This document shows positions 34,601-49,600 of a stretch of DNA of 64,000 nucleotides, piece by piece. The translations under genes and the position numbers were made by a program. The notes beneath the pieces were generated by a model that worked only from the letters and a program-made list of their open reading frames with translations, searched no databases and had not been told where the DNA came from. Source of the stretch: Leguminivora glycinivorella (Eukaryota; Arthropoda; Insecta; Lepidoptera; Tortricidae); assembly GCF_023078275.1 (NCBI RefSeq), contig NC_062976.1:2480001-2544000 (forward strand), given 5' to 3'. How positions within the stretch are numbered: the first letter of the stretch is position 1; each line of letters opens with the position of its first letter.

Positions 34601-37600
34601 TTAGTTCAGGATTCTATACTCGAACCTTAGCGCTCGTGGCTTCAACAGAATCCTTTCACTTTCGTTTTTATTGCACTCGGATCATTTCCTATTGATCCAT
34701 TGATCCATAATAACTATTTAAAGTAGTGACGATATTATTAAAACATTACGACATTCATTTAGAATCAACGAGTACCTAATAGAAGTCGCGGAAGGCACCG
34801 CTTGTTTACGAATGATCGCTATTTATTTACGTGTGGTCAATATTTAATCGTGACTATATTTGTTGATCGAGCGACTAAACGATTTAAAAACATACCAAGT
34901 CCCAGTCCACACAAAAACACGTTCTTTGTGTGAATGTACTTAAAGAACACTTCTATAGATTACCGAGTACATTAAATTTATATTACTTAAAGTGATTCTA
35001 CCGATGTCCCAACATCGTTGGGAAAAATTAATCAACTAACGATTAAAATTTTAATCGTTAGTTTTAATCGATTGAAAAGGACGATTAATTAGTTGTAATA
35101 GAAGATCTTCTAATCTCTAATGGGCAATGGGTTTCTAATGGGTTGGCAACGCGCATGTGACACTCCTTGAGTTGCAGGCGGCCATAGGTGATGGGACCGC
35201 TTCCCATCAGGCGGACCGTATGCTTGTTTGCCACTGACGTAGTATAAAATAATAATAATTTAATCGCGATTAAATTAATCGTCGATTAATTTTGACGGTT
35301 TTTTCAATCAATTAATTAGTCGATTAATGCCCATCTCTGGTGGTGGCACAGAACGAGCGAACTCTGCATTTTTGTAGTCGACATAAATCCATAAGGTAAT
35401 CCATACTAATGGGAAAGTGTGTGTGTCTGTTTGTTTGTCCGTCTTTCACGACAAAACGGAGCAACGAACTTACATGATTTTTTAAGTGGAGATAGTTGAA
35501 GGGATGGAGAGTGACATAGGCTACTTTTTTGTCTCTTTCTAACGCGAGCAAAGCCGCGGGCAAAACCTAGTATCAAATAAATATAAGTTTTCTACTTCGT
35601 CTTATAATGAGTGTTGGTATCATTTGGCAAATACCAATCACATTTACAGCCGGTATTAGATTAGGCAAAGGCACTGATTAGTTTCACAAATGCACGTAGG
35701 AAATAAGCACGTAGGAAAGGTAATCAGAAGTAATATCAAACTTAATGCTAGACGTGGCGCGTTGGAACTAAGTAATTTGACTTCATAAGATTTTCACATT
35801 TAAAAGCCTACAAAATAAGTAGCTGCTAATACCTAGCAGTGGCGTAGCAATTAGCATCTATACACTATACGCTCAGATGAGGCCATTTCGTGGCACTTCA
35901 TTCCTTTCTGTCTTGTTGTTATTATGTGTATTTTCTTGCCTGTGTTCACGAATAAATGTTTATTCTATTCTATACAACTCGATTCCCTACGGGTTTCCTA
36001 AAATTCTCCAGTGCCTGTAGAAGTCCATACAAACAGATCCCGAAAGCCCCTACGGCTTTACCAACGAAAATTTTCACGCCACGCCACTGGTACAGTCACC
36101 GGCATAAATGAATGATAATTTATGTACCTTGTCACTTTAACGTTGTGTTTAAAATGTCATACGGAATTGTCTAACGATTAAAAGCGACATATGGTACATA
36201 AACCATCACTTATTTGGGCCATTTTTTTCAAAGGTGTCCACCCCACTTTTTTTTTGATTTGGGAAATTTTATGTGGTTTCCACTCAGAATCGCGAGCTCT
36301 TTCAATTATAATAGGAGAAAAAAAGTGTCCCAAGACTTTTTTCCCATGCCGTTACCATATTTTCATACATTTTGTATGGCGGTAATGGAATGGAAGGTTT
36401 GAAAAAATGTATGGAAATTTTGGGACATTTTTTTCTCCTATCAGGGGGGTTACCATGAAGTGCTAAAGCCGTTCAGTTTAGGTTGAGAGAAAAGGACGAA
36501 GCTATAGCAGTTCCATAGCTCCATCCCTCTCTCTCAACCTAAACTGAACGGCTTTAGCACTTCATGGTAGCCCCCTGGATCGAAAGAGCTCACGATTCTG
36601 AGTATTAATCGCGTAAAAAATACCCATGTTACAAAAAAAGTAGGGTTGGACAACTTTGAAAAAAATGGCCCATTTATGCCGGTGACTGTACCAAGGTACA
36701 GTCAGCTACAGAGAAAAGTAGACCCCCTTGCATACAAATTTGTATGCAAGGGGGTCTACTTTCCGTACCAGTCGTGCACGGATATCAATAATGGGAAACT
36801 AAGTCCTAAAGTGTATCCAAAGTGCCTAACTTTCACTAAATCCGAAGGACATTGAACATCTCACGTACAAACTTCAGGGTACCTAGCCAAATATACAAAC
36901 GCCCACGCTAATATCGTCATCGTAACTAGCTGTTTCTATCGCCCTTCCGTATTGGCGCGACAGAGCCAGACTGCGTTTCAATCTAGCGTCAACGGTTGTC
37001 ATTTCGGTAGGCCGGCACCATGCGCTCATTAGACTATAGTCTGGCACATCACGTAGGGCAGTTACATTGCACCATTTGCATTGTACGTGCAGTTATGAAT
37101 ATTCGTCATCAGATACATCGGAGCGGTGAAGGTGCTCATAAATATCTGAGCACACCTCTATTGTTAAGGCCAGTGTGCGTAGCCGAATGCACAAATGCTC
37201 ACGATAATATCTCTTTCGTAGCTATCTATCTCTATCGCTTTTGGGTATTGGCGCGACAGAGCCAGACTACCTTTCTGCGGCGTTGCGGTGGCGTTTCGCG
37301 TCGCAGAACTGCCATTCTTTCAGCGTTGCGAGGGTTTCAAGTAACGAAGGTTAAACAAACTTTGCCACCGAGGGAAACACAATTTTTTTCACCTCACCAA
37401 TACCAACAAAATACTTACTAACTGACTATAAAACATCAAGCTAAATCAAAACACCAATTTATTCAATGCTTAATATGATTCAAAGTTTCATTTATAGGTA
37501 TTAAATTCTACCCTTTGCACTCTCGTGGATAAAATACAATTTTGCTATCTGTTTTCGAATAGCAAAGAGAGCCTTTACCAGTTGGGGTGGTGAAAAACAG

Positions 37601-40600
37601 TGTGTGATATGGCCAGCATTGTAGTAAAAATGCAATTTTGGTGTAAATCTGGCTCTCCTATTCAAATTCCTTCAAAATTTGTCCCGCAGTGATGAACAAT
37701 AGGTACATGTTTGTCACATGACGGCCACTGTGGGCCTAGCACATGATTGCCGCGAGAGTATGTCGCCCCGAGATAGATGACAGACACGTCTTCTTCTAAG
37801 GGCCACTTGCACCAACGAAAATGGAGGGTTAACCCACCATTTTATATGGAATTTGACAGATGACAGCCCACTAACCCTGAGTTAAGTGGCTGGTGCAAGT
37901 GGGCCTAACTGTATTAATGACATAAGGACGAGTAGTCTTATGTCTTATATCTATCTCGCGGCGACAAACTCTCACGGCAGTCATGTGTCATGCCAACCCT
38001 GCAGGTCAAAGCGATAAGGCGCATAGAGATGTTTTTGCTCGCCCCGGCCGCTCAGATACATCTGATGGCGAGTAAACATGGTGAAAGGTAGGTCTATTGT
38101 TTATCTGTGCACTAGGTTTGCGTAAGAGTAGGTTACGCGTAGGTTATGCCGGGTCGTGAACCGAAGTTTGCTACGACGAGTAGTACACACGGTGAAATGA
38201 ATCTGTGAATAAGAATACAATTTTTATTGTTAGGCCATTGGTGGCAATCACATAAATATTTTATTGGACTAACACAACTGCAACATACCTATAACATTTT
38301 ATTTGTATTTTTGAATTTGAAACAAAATGTTCTTAACCTCCTAACAGTTAAGTGTATATACCTCGTTTTTTTTAGAATTAGAAATTTGGTAAACAAAGAA
38401 GCAGTCGTCGTCAACCTATCTGCTTAGAACAAATATTAGATTTTAACATTTTTAACCAGCACGGGTAGCATGGTCGCGCGATGGACGATAAAATATCTAG
38501 CCGTCCCTATCGCACTATTAGTAAGTGCGATAGGGACGGCCAGATGTTTTATCATTTATCGCGCGACCATAATTGCCTGCCTGAACGAGAACATAACAGG
38601 TCAGTATTTATGTAAAAATAGTATGTAATTGTATGTACGTTAATATATTATATGTCTAAGCTTTTGATTGATATTTCATAATTGGTCTCTTAATGCACCG
38701 CCTACAATCTTCTCTGCTTTGCCCAAAGGTTGACTGGTAGAGAATGCCTCATGGCATTAAGTTCGCCTTTTGTACATTAAGTTGTTCTTTTGTGCAATAA
38801 AGTTTAAATAAATAAATAAATAAATATTAGTTATTTTTAGAGTTTTTCTAATTTTACCCGTAGGTGGCGTAGGTATATCGACCGCATCATTTGATCATTT
38901 GCTAAGCAAAATTGGAGTGATTTTTTATTTATTTATTTATTCGAGAAACTATGATCAATCTTGCAATTTGTTATCGTGAAATGGTGAGGAGTCCGTGCCA
39001 GATGATAGCACTCAATGCAATTATTAACAAACACCTTAAATAAATAAGAACTCCATTTGTATCCAGTATTCAACGATATTTGAAGATTGTGTGTGCGATG
39101 ATGTTGTGTAATAGCAACTAATCACGGGCACAGGTTATATTATTTTATGAGCGAATTAGGCAGGCGATGGTTTTCATCACTTGGTCGTAAAATCTGTCAA
39201 AATGCAGCTGTGTATAAAAGTTTATGGCTCGTTTACATGCCGTACAAAGTAAGCTAAGTGAAACCAATAGCTAAATACCTCCAAATATTTGGTCTTTAGA
39301 AAAACTAAAAAAGTAGGAATTTATGCCTGACCAAAATAGGGATGACGATGACGACTACATTAAAAAAATGGAATTCTGTTTAGTCCGTCAGATCGTCTAA
39401 AAATATTTTTCGCTTTATCTAATTAATGATAAAATACAAAGATTCAGGGCATCAAAGTTCCGGAGTGGGGGCTTGTGACGTCACTTTTAGGTAAGAATTG
39501 TACCTAGGCGTGACGTCACGCGAAACTTCAAGGCACTGTACCGTCGTCATTTTTCGTTTACGAGAAAAAAGAAAAAAAAATGATGATCTAACTGACGGAC
39601 TAAATAGTTATTTTTAGTCGTCATTCCAATTGTGATGTAGAGCTGTTTTTCTGATGTAGAGGTACGGTGACAGTTCAATATAGTATGTAGAAAATAGTCC
39701 TACTGAAATTCCGCAAAATGGCGCGTATATAATTATGGTCAGGCTTTATATTATTTTATGCGCGATTTATTGCAGTAACGATGGTTTTCATCACTTGCTC
39801 GTAAAATCTTTCAAAATGCAGGTGTGCGATGCCTATTTATTATGATACTAGCTTCTGCCCGCGGCTCCGCTCGCGTTAAATTCGAAAATTGTGGAATTCT
39901 CTATACAAACTTCCATCACCCATTTAAGTAAAGTGGGGGGTCAGAAAGAGACAAAAAGTAGCCTATGTCACTCTCCATCCCTTCAACTATCTCCACTTGA
40001 AAAATCACGTCAATTCGTCGCTCCGTTTTGCCGTGAAAGACGGACAAACAAACAGACACACACACTTTCCCATTTATAATATTAGTATGGATTTTATAGC
40101 TCATTTATATACCGTACAAAGTAAGGCAAACAAACCGATAGAAACCTAAATCTAAGTATTTGGCCTTACTACTTACTTATCATGGGTTTTATGAGCGCCT
40201 AGAAGGTGCCTGCATCTTTAACTGCAACTTTATCGCATCGGTGCGTCCCTGTTGCACTTACAAATAGTGCGAAAAGGACGGCCTGACGTTATATCGATCG
40301 TTTATCACGCGACCATGTTTGCCTGCCTGTTCACCCTTTAATAAATCTCGTGTAGCATATGATGATAATTTTGACGAATGATCTGTTCTTTAACATTTAG
40401 TAAGTGTGTAGCTATTTACCTCTAGTACTAGTAGGTCTAGACCTACTCGAGTTTGATGAATCAAAATATACCTAAGTTTGAAATGGCGTACTTATACATA
40501 AAAACGTCTCTAACCGAGTCGATACCAGCAGCTGCAGGCATAGCAACGAATTTGTTTGAAAGCTGAGTTAGTGGAGTGTTCTTAGCCATGTTTCATGAAA

Positions 40601-43600
40601 ATCGGTCCACTATGTCGCGGGGGGGTTTTTTTTATAATTTTAATTAAGATTAGGATTTATTACGCAATGTTCTCAACAGTTGACGATCGCTTAATTTGAA
40701 TATCAAAATCAAGCAATTTATTTAAATTAATGAGATACATAATAAAATGAAATATAAAATATTGACAACTACAAAAACAAGCACGTAGTCCGGAACGTTA
40801 AATTAAAAACAGTGGCAATAGTCGATTGATTGTTAAAAAATGAAAATCACTTATTCTCGCTAAGGCCGTTTCTTCGGAATCCTTCTTTAGTACAGGATCC
40901 TTGCTCCGTCCTCACATTCGAAGGCCCTTATGAGTCTCCGGGTGCCTCTCACTCTCACTCTTATTGAGACCGCTCGAATAAGGGAAATTTGGACCTTTAC
41001 CTTCAACCAAAACATTATTTGCGAGTATGGTTTTCCCCATGTCGTATTTAATTTAATAAATTAAATTCGCTTAATTTGATGTTTTAGTTACACACTGGTG
41101 TTTATTGTCAACTCATCAACTATTAACTAAAATCGACCGAAAGCTGGGCAATAAATGAACGAAGAACAGGTGTCGTAGCCGAGTGGCATTTCTGCGACGC
41201 GAAACGAAGACGAAACGCCGCGAAAGCTACTCTAGCTTTGTCGCCGCGCCCATACGCAAGAGCGGAGATAGAGATCTACGAGCGTTTCATTTCGTGAGCG
41301 TTTGTGCCAATCGGCTAACGTACTCAGTAACTTACTGAGTTTTTCGTGAGAACATTCGCAAATTTGGAAACTTCACTTCGATGCATTACTAAGCAGGTAT
41401 AATTATAAGTTTGTGAAGCAAGCTTTGATTGTGCCTTCCCGATATTGAGCCTCGGGAGATTGCAAAGTTATATATGTAATTTAGATTTCACCACAGTTCC
41501 GTTGGTTCAGCTAGGTTCTCATTTCAGTCGAAGTACCTACTTATAATAAGGTTGCTGACTGAATTGAGGCCATATTGACTAATAATCAATAATCATGACT
41601 ACTTAGTCATGACTACCGGATAACTCAAGGACAAAAACTTACTAGTAATAGGTACAGTCAACTAATTAGAACCCTAGGCCACTCTAGAACCCCGTCGTAT
41701 TGACACCGTGCTTTATTTGCTAATAGAAGTCAGTTTGACTTTTACTGTGAAAGGGTTCTACAGTGGCCTAGGATTCAGATTGACTGTACCTACCTAAGTA
41801 GAGATTTTGATCCTTACACCAAGGACAATGCCCAAACGCTTCACGATTCGCTCACGATTCGTTCACAATTCGCTCACGATTCGTTCACGATTCGCTCACG
41901 ATTCGCTCACGATTCGTTCACGATTCGCTCACGATTCGTTCACGATTCGCTCACGATTCGTTCACGATTCGCTCACGATTCGTTCACGATTCGTTCACGA
42001 TACGCTCACGATTCGTTCACAATTCGCTCACGATTCGTTCACGATTCGCTCACGATTCGCTCACGATTCGTGAGCGTTTTGTGAAGCGTTTGTGCACTCG
42101 GCTATGCATATTGAATTCATATGGTGCCCGAGTAGTGACGAGTTAAGAATTACACCAACCCCTTTCGTCCCGTGGGTATCGTAGAAGTCGACTGCGTTAT
42201 ATGGGTTAAATTGTGGCGTAGACGAGAGGCTGGAAACCTGTCACAATTCAATTCAACCAATTGCCATTAGCCAATTGCAATGGTACTGAAGTTTGAGTAG
42301 TTTCATGTGCTCTGCCTATCCCTTTATGGGATACAGACGTGATTGTATGTTGTATGAATGGTTACCAAGGGCAATTCTAACTTCTATAGCCTACTATTTA
42401 GTCATAGTCATAACTACCTACCATCAGCAGTTCTCACAATGTTTGGAAAAAGTTAAATTTGTTTTTTTTATTCCTATTTTGTTACCAAGATTTTTTTGAC
42501 GAATTGAGATTGACGGATTAAGTTGTTATGGACTCACTTTTAAAACTTACATAGATCAAATTAAACAGTTGCAGGTAAGGCTTTTGAAATACTTAGTTAA
42601 TAAAAAGACAAAGTATGATTGTAGAAATAATTATGAAAAATTGTTTCAAGCTTGTAAAATCCTTCCGATTTCATGTAAAGTAGAATATCTTAATGCTATA
42701 CAATGTTACTATACTCAGGACTATAAAATCGAAAGACCGGCTAATCACTATAATACTAGGTTATCTAAGAAAAGAACATTATGTCAAGTTACAGCAAAAA
42801 ATTATTATGGTCAAAGAACTATGGAATATGTAACACCTAAAATTTGTAACAAATACCCTCTTTTACTGGAGAAAAATAAATTAAAAATAGGCAGTCTCAA
42901 GACAAAACTTAAAGAAATAATGTTAAATAATCACCATAGCAGTCTTCGTTAGCCTCAGTAATTCTAATTACCAAGTTATACAACCTGTTTTTATTGATAT
43001 CCGTTAACCTATTTTATTGTGTTTACTCTTACTTATACTATAGCATAATACTTATAGTAAAATATAATAGATACATGTACAAGAGCGCACCGCCAACAAA
43101 CTGTTATACAGTTTGGCGATAATTTGTAACTTTAGACTTTAAGGTTTTTCTTTTTTCAATAAATTAAAAAAAAAAAAAGATTTTAGTAAGTTTTATTTCG
43201 TCATTACGGTTCTCTAGTATCTATAGTTTCTTAATTATAACAATTATCCTGTATATATCTTACGAAAGTCGACTTATATTACAACATAAGATCAATTAAA
43301 ATTTGCTGCCGTGGCTATGTACAAACTTTTTGAGAACTGCTGCCATAAGCATAGAGCCATAGACTAACTTACCATCGTATCGTCTTACCAGGCTCTCCAA
43401 ACCATCTCGTTGTCTAGTAATGACACAAAATTGCTGCTTGCGAAACTGTATAACACGAAAATTATAGCCGGAGTACAAACTGCTTGCGGTTTTACAAAAT
43501 TGAGCGTCGCAGGCGCAGGATTGCTTACGGGAAAAGATTTATAAAGTAAGGATAAGGCATTGACCATACTTTGAACTTAACTGATAGGAATATATTCAAA

Positions 43601-46600
43601 AGATGTATTATGGCAAGGATGATTAATATAGGATTTACAATCTTCATACTAAGAATCGTACCTAATTTTTTTAGCGCCACCTATTAAATACTATCATAAC
43701 TGATGGTGCCTATTTTTTTTTTTTTCTAAATGTGTATTCATGTGTGATATTAAAATAAAGAAGCATGTCATTTGTTCTTGTAAAAAATAAAAACACGCAA
43801 AAATACTTGGAAAAAATATAATGCTGTCCACTCACAGGCTGCGAAACAGCGCCATCTAGGTTTAAGCCTAAATGCCCATACATTTCAGGTGTATGCTTTT
43901 TTGTTTGGGCTTTGTCTGTCCCAGTATTATATCGTCCTTGGTTATAGTTAAAGATTCGTAAGGATTTTAATGATTCTTTCTTTGTTTGCAGCGGTGACGG
44001 GCTGCACAGATGGCATAGGAAAATATTACTCGTTCGAGCTGGCTAAAAGGGGGCTGAACATCGTGCTAATCAGTCGGAACCCGGAGAAACTTCACGCTGT
44101 GGCCAAGGAGATAGGTAAATGTTAACACTAGGAGTTTACTAAGTCTGAACGGCACTGTCATTTCACCACCATACCAACTGATAAAGGATCTCTTGATACT
44201 TCAAAAATGAATGACAAAGATGCATTTTGTCCATAAGAGTGCAAAGTAATTTCATACTTGATGCCTATCTTGCCTTAAATCTAAGAAGTGCACCAAAGTA
44301 GCAATGAGTTCGGGATACGTAGCCGAATGGCACAAACTCTATATCTATCTCTGTCGCTCTTGCGTATTGGCGCGACAGAGCCAGATTAGTTTCGCGGCGT
44401 TTCGTTTTCTTTTCGCGACGCAGAAATGCAGTCTGGACTCTGATCCCGCCAATACGCAAGAGCGATAGAGACAGATTGCATTTCTGCAGGATTACGGGGC
44501 CTGTTAACTACCACAACGAAGGATTTAATTGTTAAGATTTTTTTATCTTTTATAATTGTTTGTTTCAAGCATAGGTACGTGTTTCCCGCACTCACTCTTT
44601 TTAATTGCTATGAGGTTCACATAAATTAACTTAAGAAAGGCGTAATAAAATTAGTACCTATACAACAAAATTAAGTATTATTATACCATTGTCTTCCTGG
44701 TTTTTTTTTTTTGTTATTAAAAATTACATTCATTATGTAATACCTACCTACCTATTTGTTAGACTTCTTGGTTTGTAGGAAATTTAGCAAAAAAGATAAT
44801 AAGTACGCTAAGTAATTGCGCAAATAAATATTTATTGCTAAATGAAATTATATTCATTGGGTACAATCGAGCTCCTACGGACTCCTACTCCTACCACGAT
44901 TTTTAAAGTTTAGTTACTTTGTTGGCGCAACGACCCAAAGTGAGTCTTGGCCTCCAACACAAGAGCACGCCACTTTACGCGGTCCAGAGCGACCTCTCAC
45001 CAGCCCTCGTTAACGCCGAGTTCACGGAGATCTGCCTCCACTCTATCTGCCCAACGATATTTAGGATGGCCAGCGGGACGGCGTCCAGTTGGACAACCCA
45101 GATAGGCCCTCTTGACTGCCCGATCCTCACCCATCCTTATGAGATGGCCAAGCCAGCGGAGATGATGTGCCTTGGTCTCACCTATTATATTCGGTTCGGC
45201 TATTAGATGTTCAATTTCGACATTCTTTCGGATTCTCCAACTGCCATCGTCTCTTTTCACGGGTCCCAGAATCTTTCTGACCAGATTATTACTGAACTAC
45301 TGAAAGTTATTACGTCACGGAAAATGTATGTCGATGGCGAAGTGCCATGAATCTTTGGTTCTAGTATCAACCGTTCGGCGGCGCTATCCACTTTCTCCAA
45401 GTGCCAAAAATAGTAGATACCTATACACGATTTCATTGCTTAAACGTTAAGATCGTGAATACATATTTCTGGCACTTTGTCCACATCTATATTTAAAACC
45501 TTGGCTGTACAGGACATGAAAAGGCCAAGGTCGTTTTTTAAACCTACATAGCTTATATTGTGCTGTATAATCTACCTTTTTGTTAGGCTGTTTCTTTTTT
45601 GTTTTATACCACAAATACGTGATTACTGAATGCTCGTAATCAAGTTTTTATGCATATTTTTTAGAATATCCTGTTATACTAGTATAATACCTAATGTGCA
45701 CATAATATACCTACACGTAAAACGAGACAGGATATAATATAATATTAGTAAGTATGATTAGATTATCGTGATTATGTAAAGAAATGGCTTTAATGCTGTA
45801 AAAAAACAGAGTTATTTAAAAAATAAAACCTTAATTATTACTAGTGTTACGTACATATATAATTAAATTGCAAACAATCGCGTGTCAAGTCAAATAAGTA
45901 AGTTGATATCAATAGTCAGTCTTCTCTAAGACCAAGGGGATAGCGTCATTATTGAAACGTCGGAGGTTAGTTTAAAAACTTAGGTAGTTAGTTATACGCG
46001 ATTAAGTCACGTTTCCTATTTTAATTACCTACTTGTATAAATATCGTAGAAATTAACCTAATTAAGTTATTACATAATAGGAGTAATACCTATTTATGTA
46101 ATAGTTATTTGTTTTACAAGGAGGCAAAGTTGTTGTTTAAACGCACGTTCCAATATTGATACCCGAGCAAGCGAAAGATTCCAATATTGAACCGCGAGCG
46201 TAGCGAGTGGTTCAAAAAGTGGAATCTTGAGCGTTGCGAGGGTTTCAAGGCACGAAGGTTAAACAAACTTTGCCACCGAATGAAACACAATTTTTTTCAC
46301 CACACCAACAATAACAAAATACTAACTATAAAACATCAAATTAAATCAAATCCATGAATTTATTCAATACTTATGATTCAAAATCATCATTTATAGGTAA
46401 ATTCTACCAGCCAGCTTAAGACATCAAGTTGAAATCTGTATGAAATTACTTTGCACTCTTGTGGATAGAATGCAATTTTGCTATCTGTTTTCGAATAGCA
46501 AAGTAAGCCTTTAACAGTTGGTGTGGTGAAAAACATTTTATGAGCGTGCGCAGACAGAGAGCGGTTGCGTTCTGTCAGAGTTCCGCGTTCTGGTGACCGT

Positions 46601-49600
46601 TGACCGCTCAAAAGCTCCAACGCACACAGGCGGCGTTCAAGTTTTCGCGTTCTAGTTTCGTTTGTGTCTTTGTACATGCAACATGTCACTTAAAAGTTCG
46701 TTTTCCAGCATTAAATTCTCCTTACAGATTAACAGCGATTCCATATTTTTACTTTGTCCTTCTAATACAAAAAACCGGTCAAGTGCGAGTCGGACTCGCT
46801 CACGGAGGGTTCCGTACAAACTTTCAATAGTTGAATCATCAAAATGTTATTCATAGAACTCTACAGATTTTACTAAATCCCTCAAGACTCAATTTCCCAC
46901 ATAACAAGTAATATTTTAATATACAATTTTATTGTTAGACAACGTCCAAATAAAATCAAGACTATTCGACTTCAATAGTTTACGACTTACGACATGTCGC
47001 AAGGACGCTCCTGAACCGACCTCATTATAACAGGAAAAACGCGATGTAGGAAATGAGCGTTCAACGTACAGCGACATCTATCGGCAAATTGAGTAAACTA
47101 ATGCGCGCGAGCTAGTATGGAAGATGATTTTTATGGAATAATTGTTTATTGCGTGAACCGATTTTAACCATTTTGCCTCTATTTGAAAGCAGCTAATTTC
47201 ATTGTTATTTTGTTAAAAAATACAGGTACAATAAACACCCGCAAGGATGTTGAAATTGAAAATGTAAATCTGAACGGTTTTTTATAAATAAAATAAAAGT
47301 TTTCAAGATACGTGTACGATTTTATTTTTCCTGTAATATTCATTATAATAGCCATGTTTGGTGAAAATTTCATAAATTTATGTTGGTAAACTTCGGAGAT
47401 AAGGGGGGGACGGTATTTTTTTTTACATTTTCCTTCAAAAAACATTTTTTTTTCCACAACCAAAAAAATATAAAAAACAGTTTTGATATGTACAATTTGA
47501 GCTCTTTCTAACGATACCCCACTTGACCTAGTTACTTGAAATTTTCAGTTTGCCCCCTTTCATTTTGGCCATTTTCTATCATTTATATTAATTAATTTAA
47601 AAAAAATACTTTCAACTTGTAGAGGTTCACAATGTTTATAACTATTCCAAATTTCATATCGATAGCATAAGTAGTTCTCGAGATATTTAACAATGTGACA
47701 GACGGACAGACAGACGGACAGAGTCGCACCATAAGGGTTCCTGTTGTACCTTTTTGGTACGCAACCCTAAAAACACGGAGAAATAACCTCACTGACCATT
47801 TTACCGGAGTGATAACCAAATTATTACACTTCATAACTTTACCTTAAGGGGCTCCACACGATTCTCATCGATTATTGACAAGTTTTGGGTTGAAACTTCT
47901 AAATTAGCACTACAGATAGAATTATAAGACCAGCGGCCATCGGTTCTTCAATCTTTTATCGCTAGTCGTAAGAACCATATTTTGAAAAAAAAAATATTTT
48001 TTATGAATTTTTTAAACAGAATTTTTCACCAGCCGCCGCTGGTAGGTACCTACATCATTGCATGAGAAAAAAAATCATAAGTAACTTGTTCAGAACTATT
48101 AATTAGAGATCGAAATTAGCCGAGAGGCTTTTTCTTTGCATCCTGTCACTCTCTGCTGGGGTGTAGGGCTCGAATATTTTTTTTTTACTACAACTAAACT
48201 TGACAATAACATTTTTCTACCATGGGCCAGCTAATCATTTTGCCCTGAATTTGATTTGTCCAAAATACTCTAGGTACACAATCTTTGACCCCCTTTTTGT
48301 ATTTTTTTAACCAGAATCATTAATACCAGTAAGTACGGGTTAGGATTAATATTATACTACTTAGTAAGTGAACACACGATTTTAATGTGGGGTTTCCAGA
48401 GCATGATTCCGCTCATACAATTATACTTACCTCTCGTGTAGGTACAATGTACTAAAGAACGACTTAAATAATAGTAAATTGTGTATTAAGGGCGGAAAAA
48501 AAACCTATTCAAACATCCCATTACAAATTTAAATGTAAAAAAAGTAAGTTTAGACACTTCGCGGGAGGTCAGTTGGCAATTGCCCACCAATTGCCTTAGC
48601 AAATAACTTGGGATGACTTAAGATGCAGTAAAAATGTTAGGTCTCGCAATTTTGTATGATTTTACGACAGTTATAAAATCAGACATTTTAAATGTCACAC
48701 TAAGATAGAAAACACTACATACAATCAAGTGCAAATATACGAAATGAAAAATCGTCTCATAAATATAGTGTTAGGTGTTCGGAGCTGTAATTCCGTAGAA
48801 TAATTTTCATACAAGATGTTTAACAAATGTCACGAGAGATGTCGCTGTACAAAGTGTCACAATTTCTACATCGCGCTATAAAAATGTTTAATGGGGATGT
48901 ATGTATTTGTATACTTATGAGGGTTTTGGGATTTTTGTTATATACCTATTGGTTTTACGAGTATACATGACGTATTATTTCATAGTCAATCCTTCACTCG
49001 GTAAAGATCGCCCTCTTTGAAGGAATAGGCTAGTTTCCTATACCTAAATTAATGTATTTTATGCAGTGCGCGAAATAAAGCACCACATAATTAGAAGAAA
49101 AATATGGACAGATGGAGAAAGATATAAAGTAAATGAATTGACCGTGACGATGACGTCACTCCTCAGTATTTCATAGTAATTCTACATTAGAAAATCGTTT
49201 TGACAGTTCTTAAAAAGAAGCTGATTTGACTAGTAGGACACTACACTAGCCTATTTGGCGGTACAACTACTTAGGTACGTTACGCTCTTCTTACACCGAA
49301 TTAAGACGCTATGCGAAATATATTTGAGCAAGATTTGTACGTAGTACATCAATATTTTTTATACCCACAAGTAGGTACCCACAAATTTCAACTAAACTTT
49401 ATTGTTTCCAGAGCAGACTCACCGCGTGAAAACCAGGATAATCGTGGCTGACTTCACGCAGGGCGCCGAGATATACCCCCACATTGAGAAACAACTCAAA
49501 GACCTGGACTTGGGTATCTTAGGTAAGTTTCATTTTTACATTAGACTTATATTGACCGGGATATAGACCTTGATACCGTGATTACCTTTTTGATTTTTGT

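Noticed and set aside
41807..42073. Repeat protein of 88 codons (RSRFAHDS)
   Set aside because: Product of an 11 bp minisatellite; no start context, and the other frames are also open.
46387..46689. 100-codon minus-strand open frame
   Set aside because: Overlaps family K repeat sequence and has no family motif.
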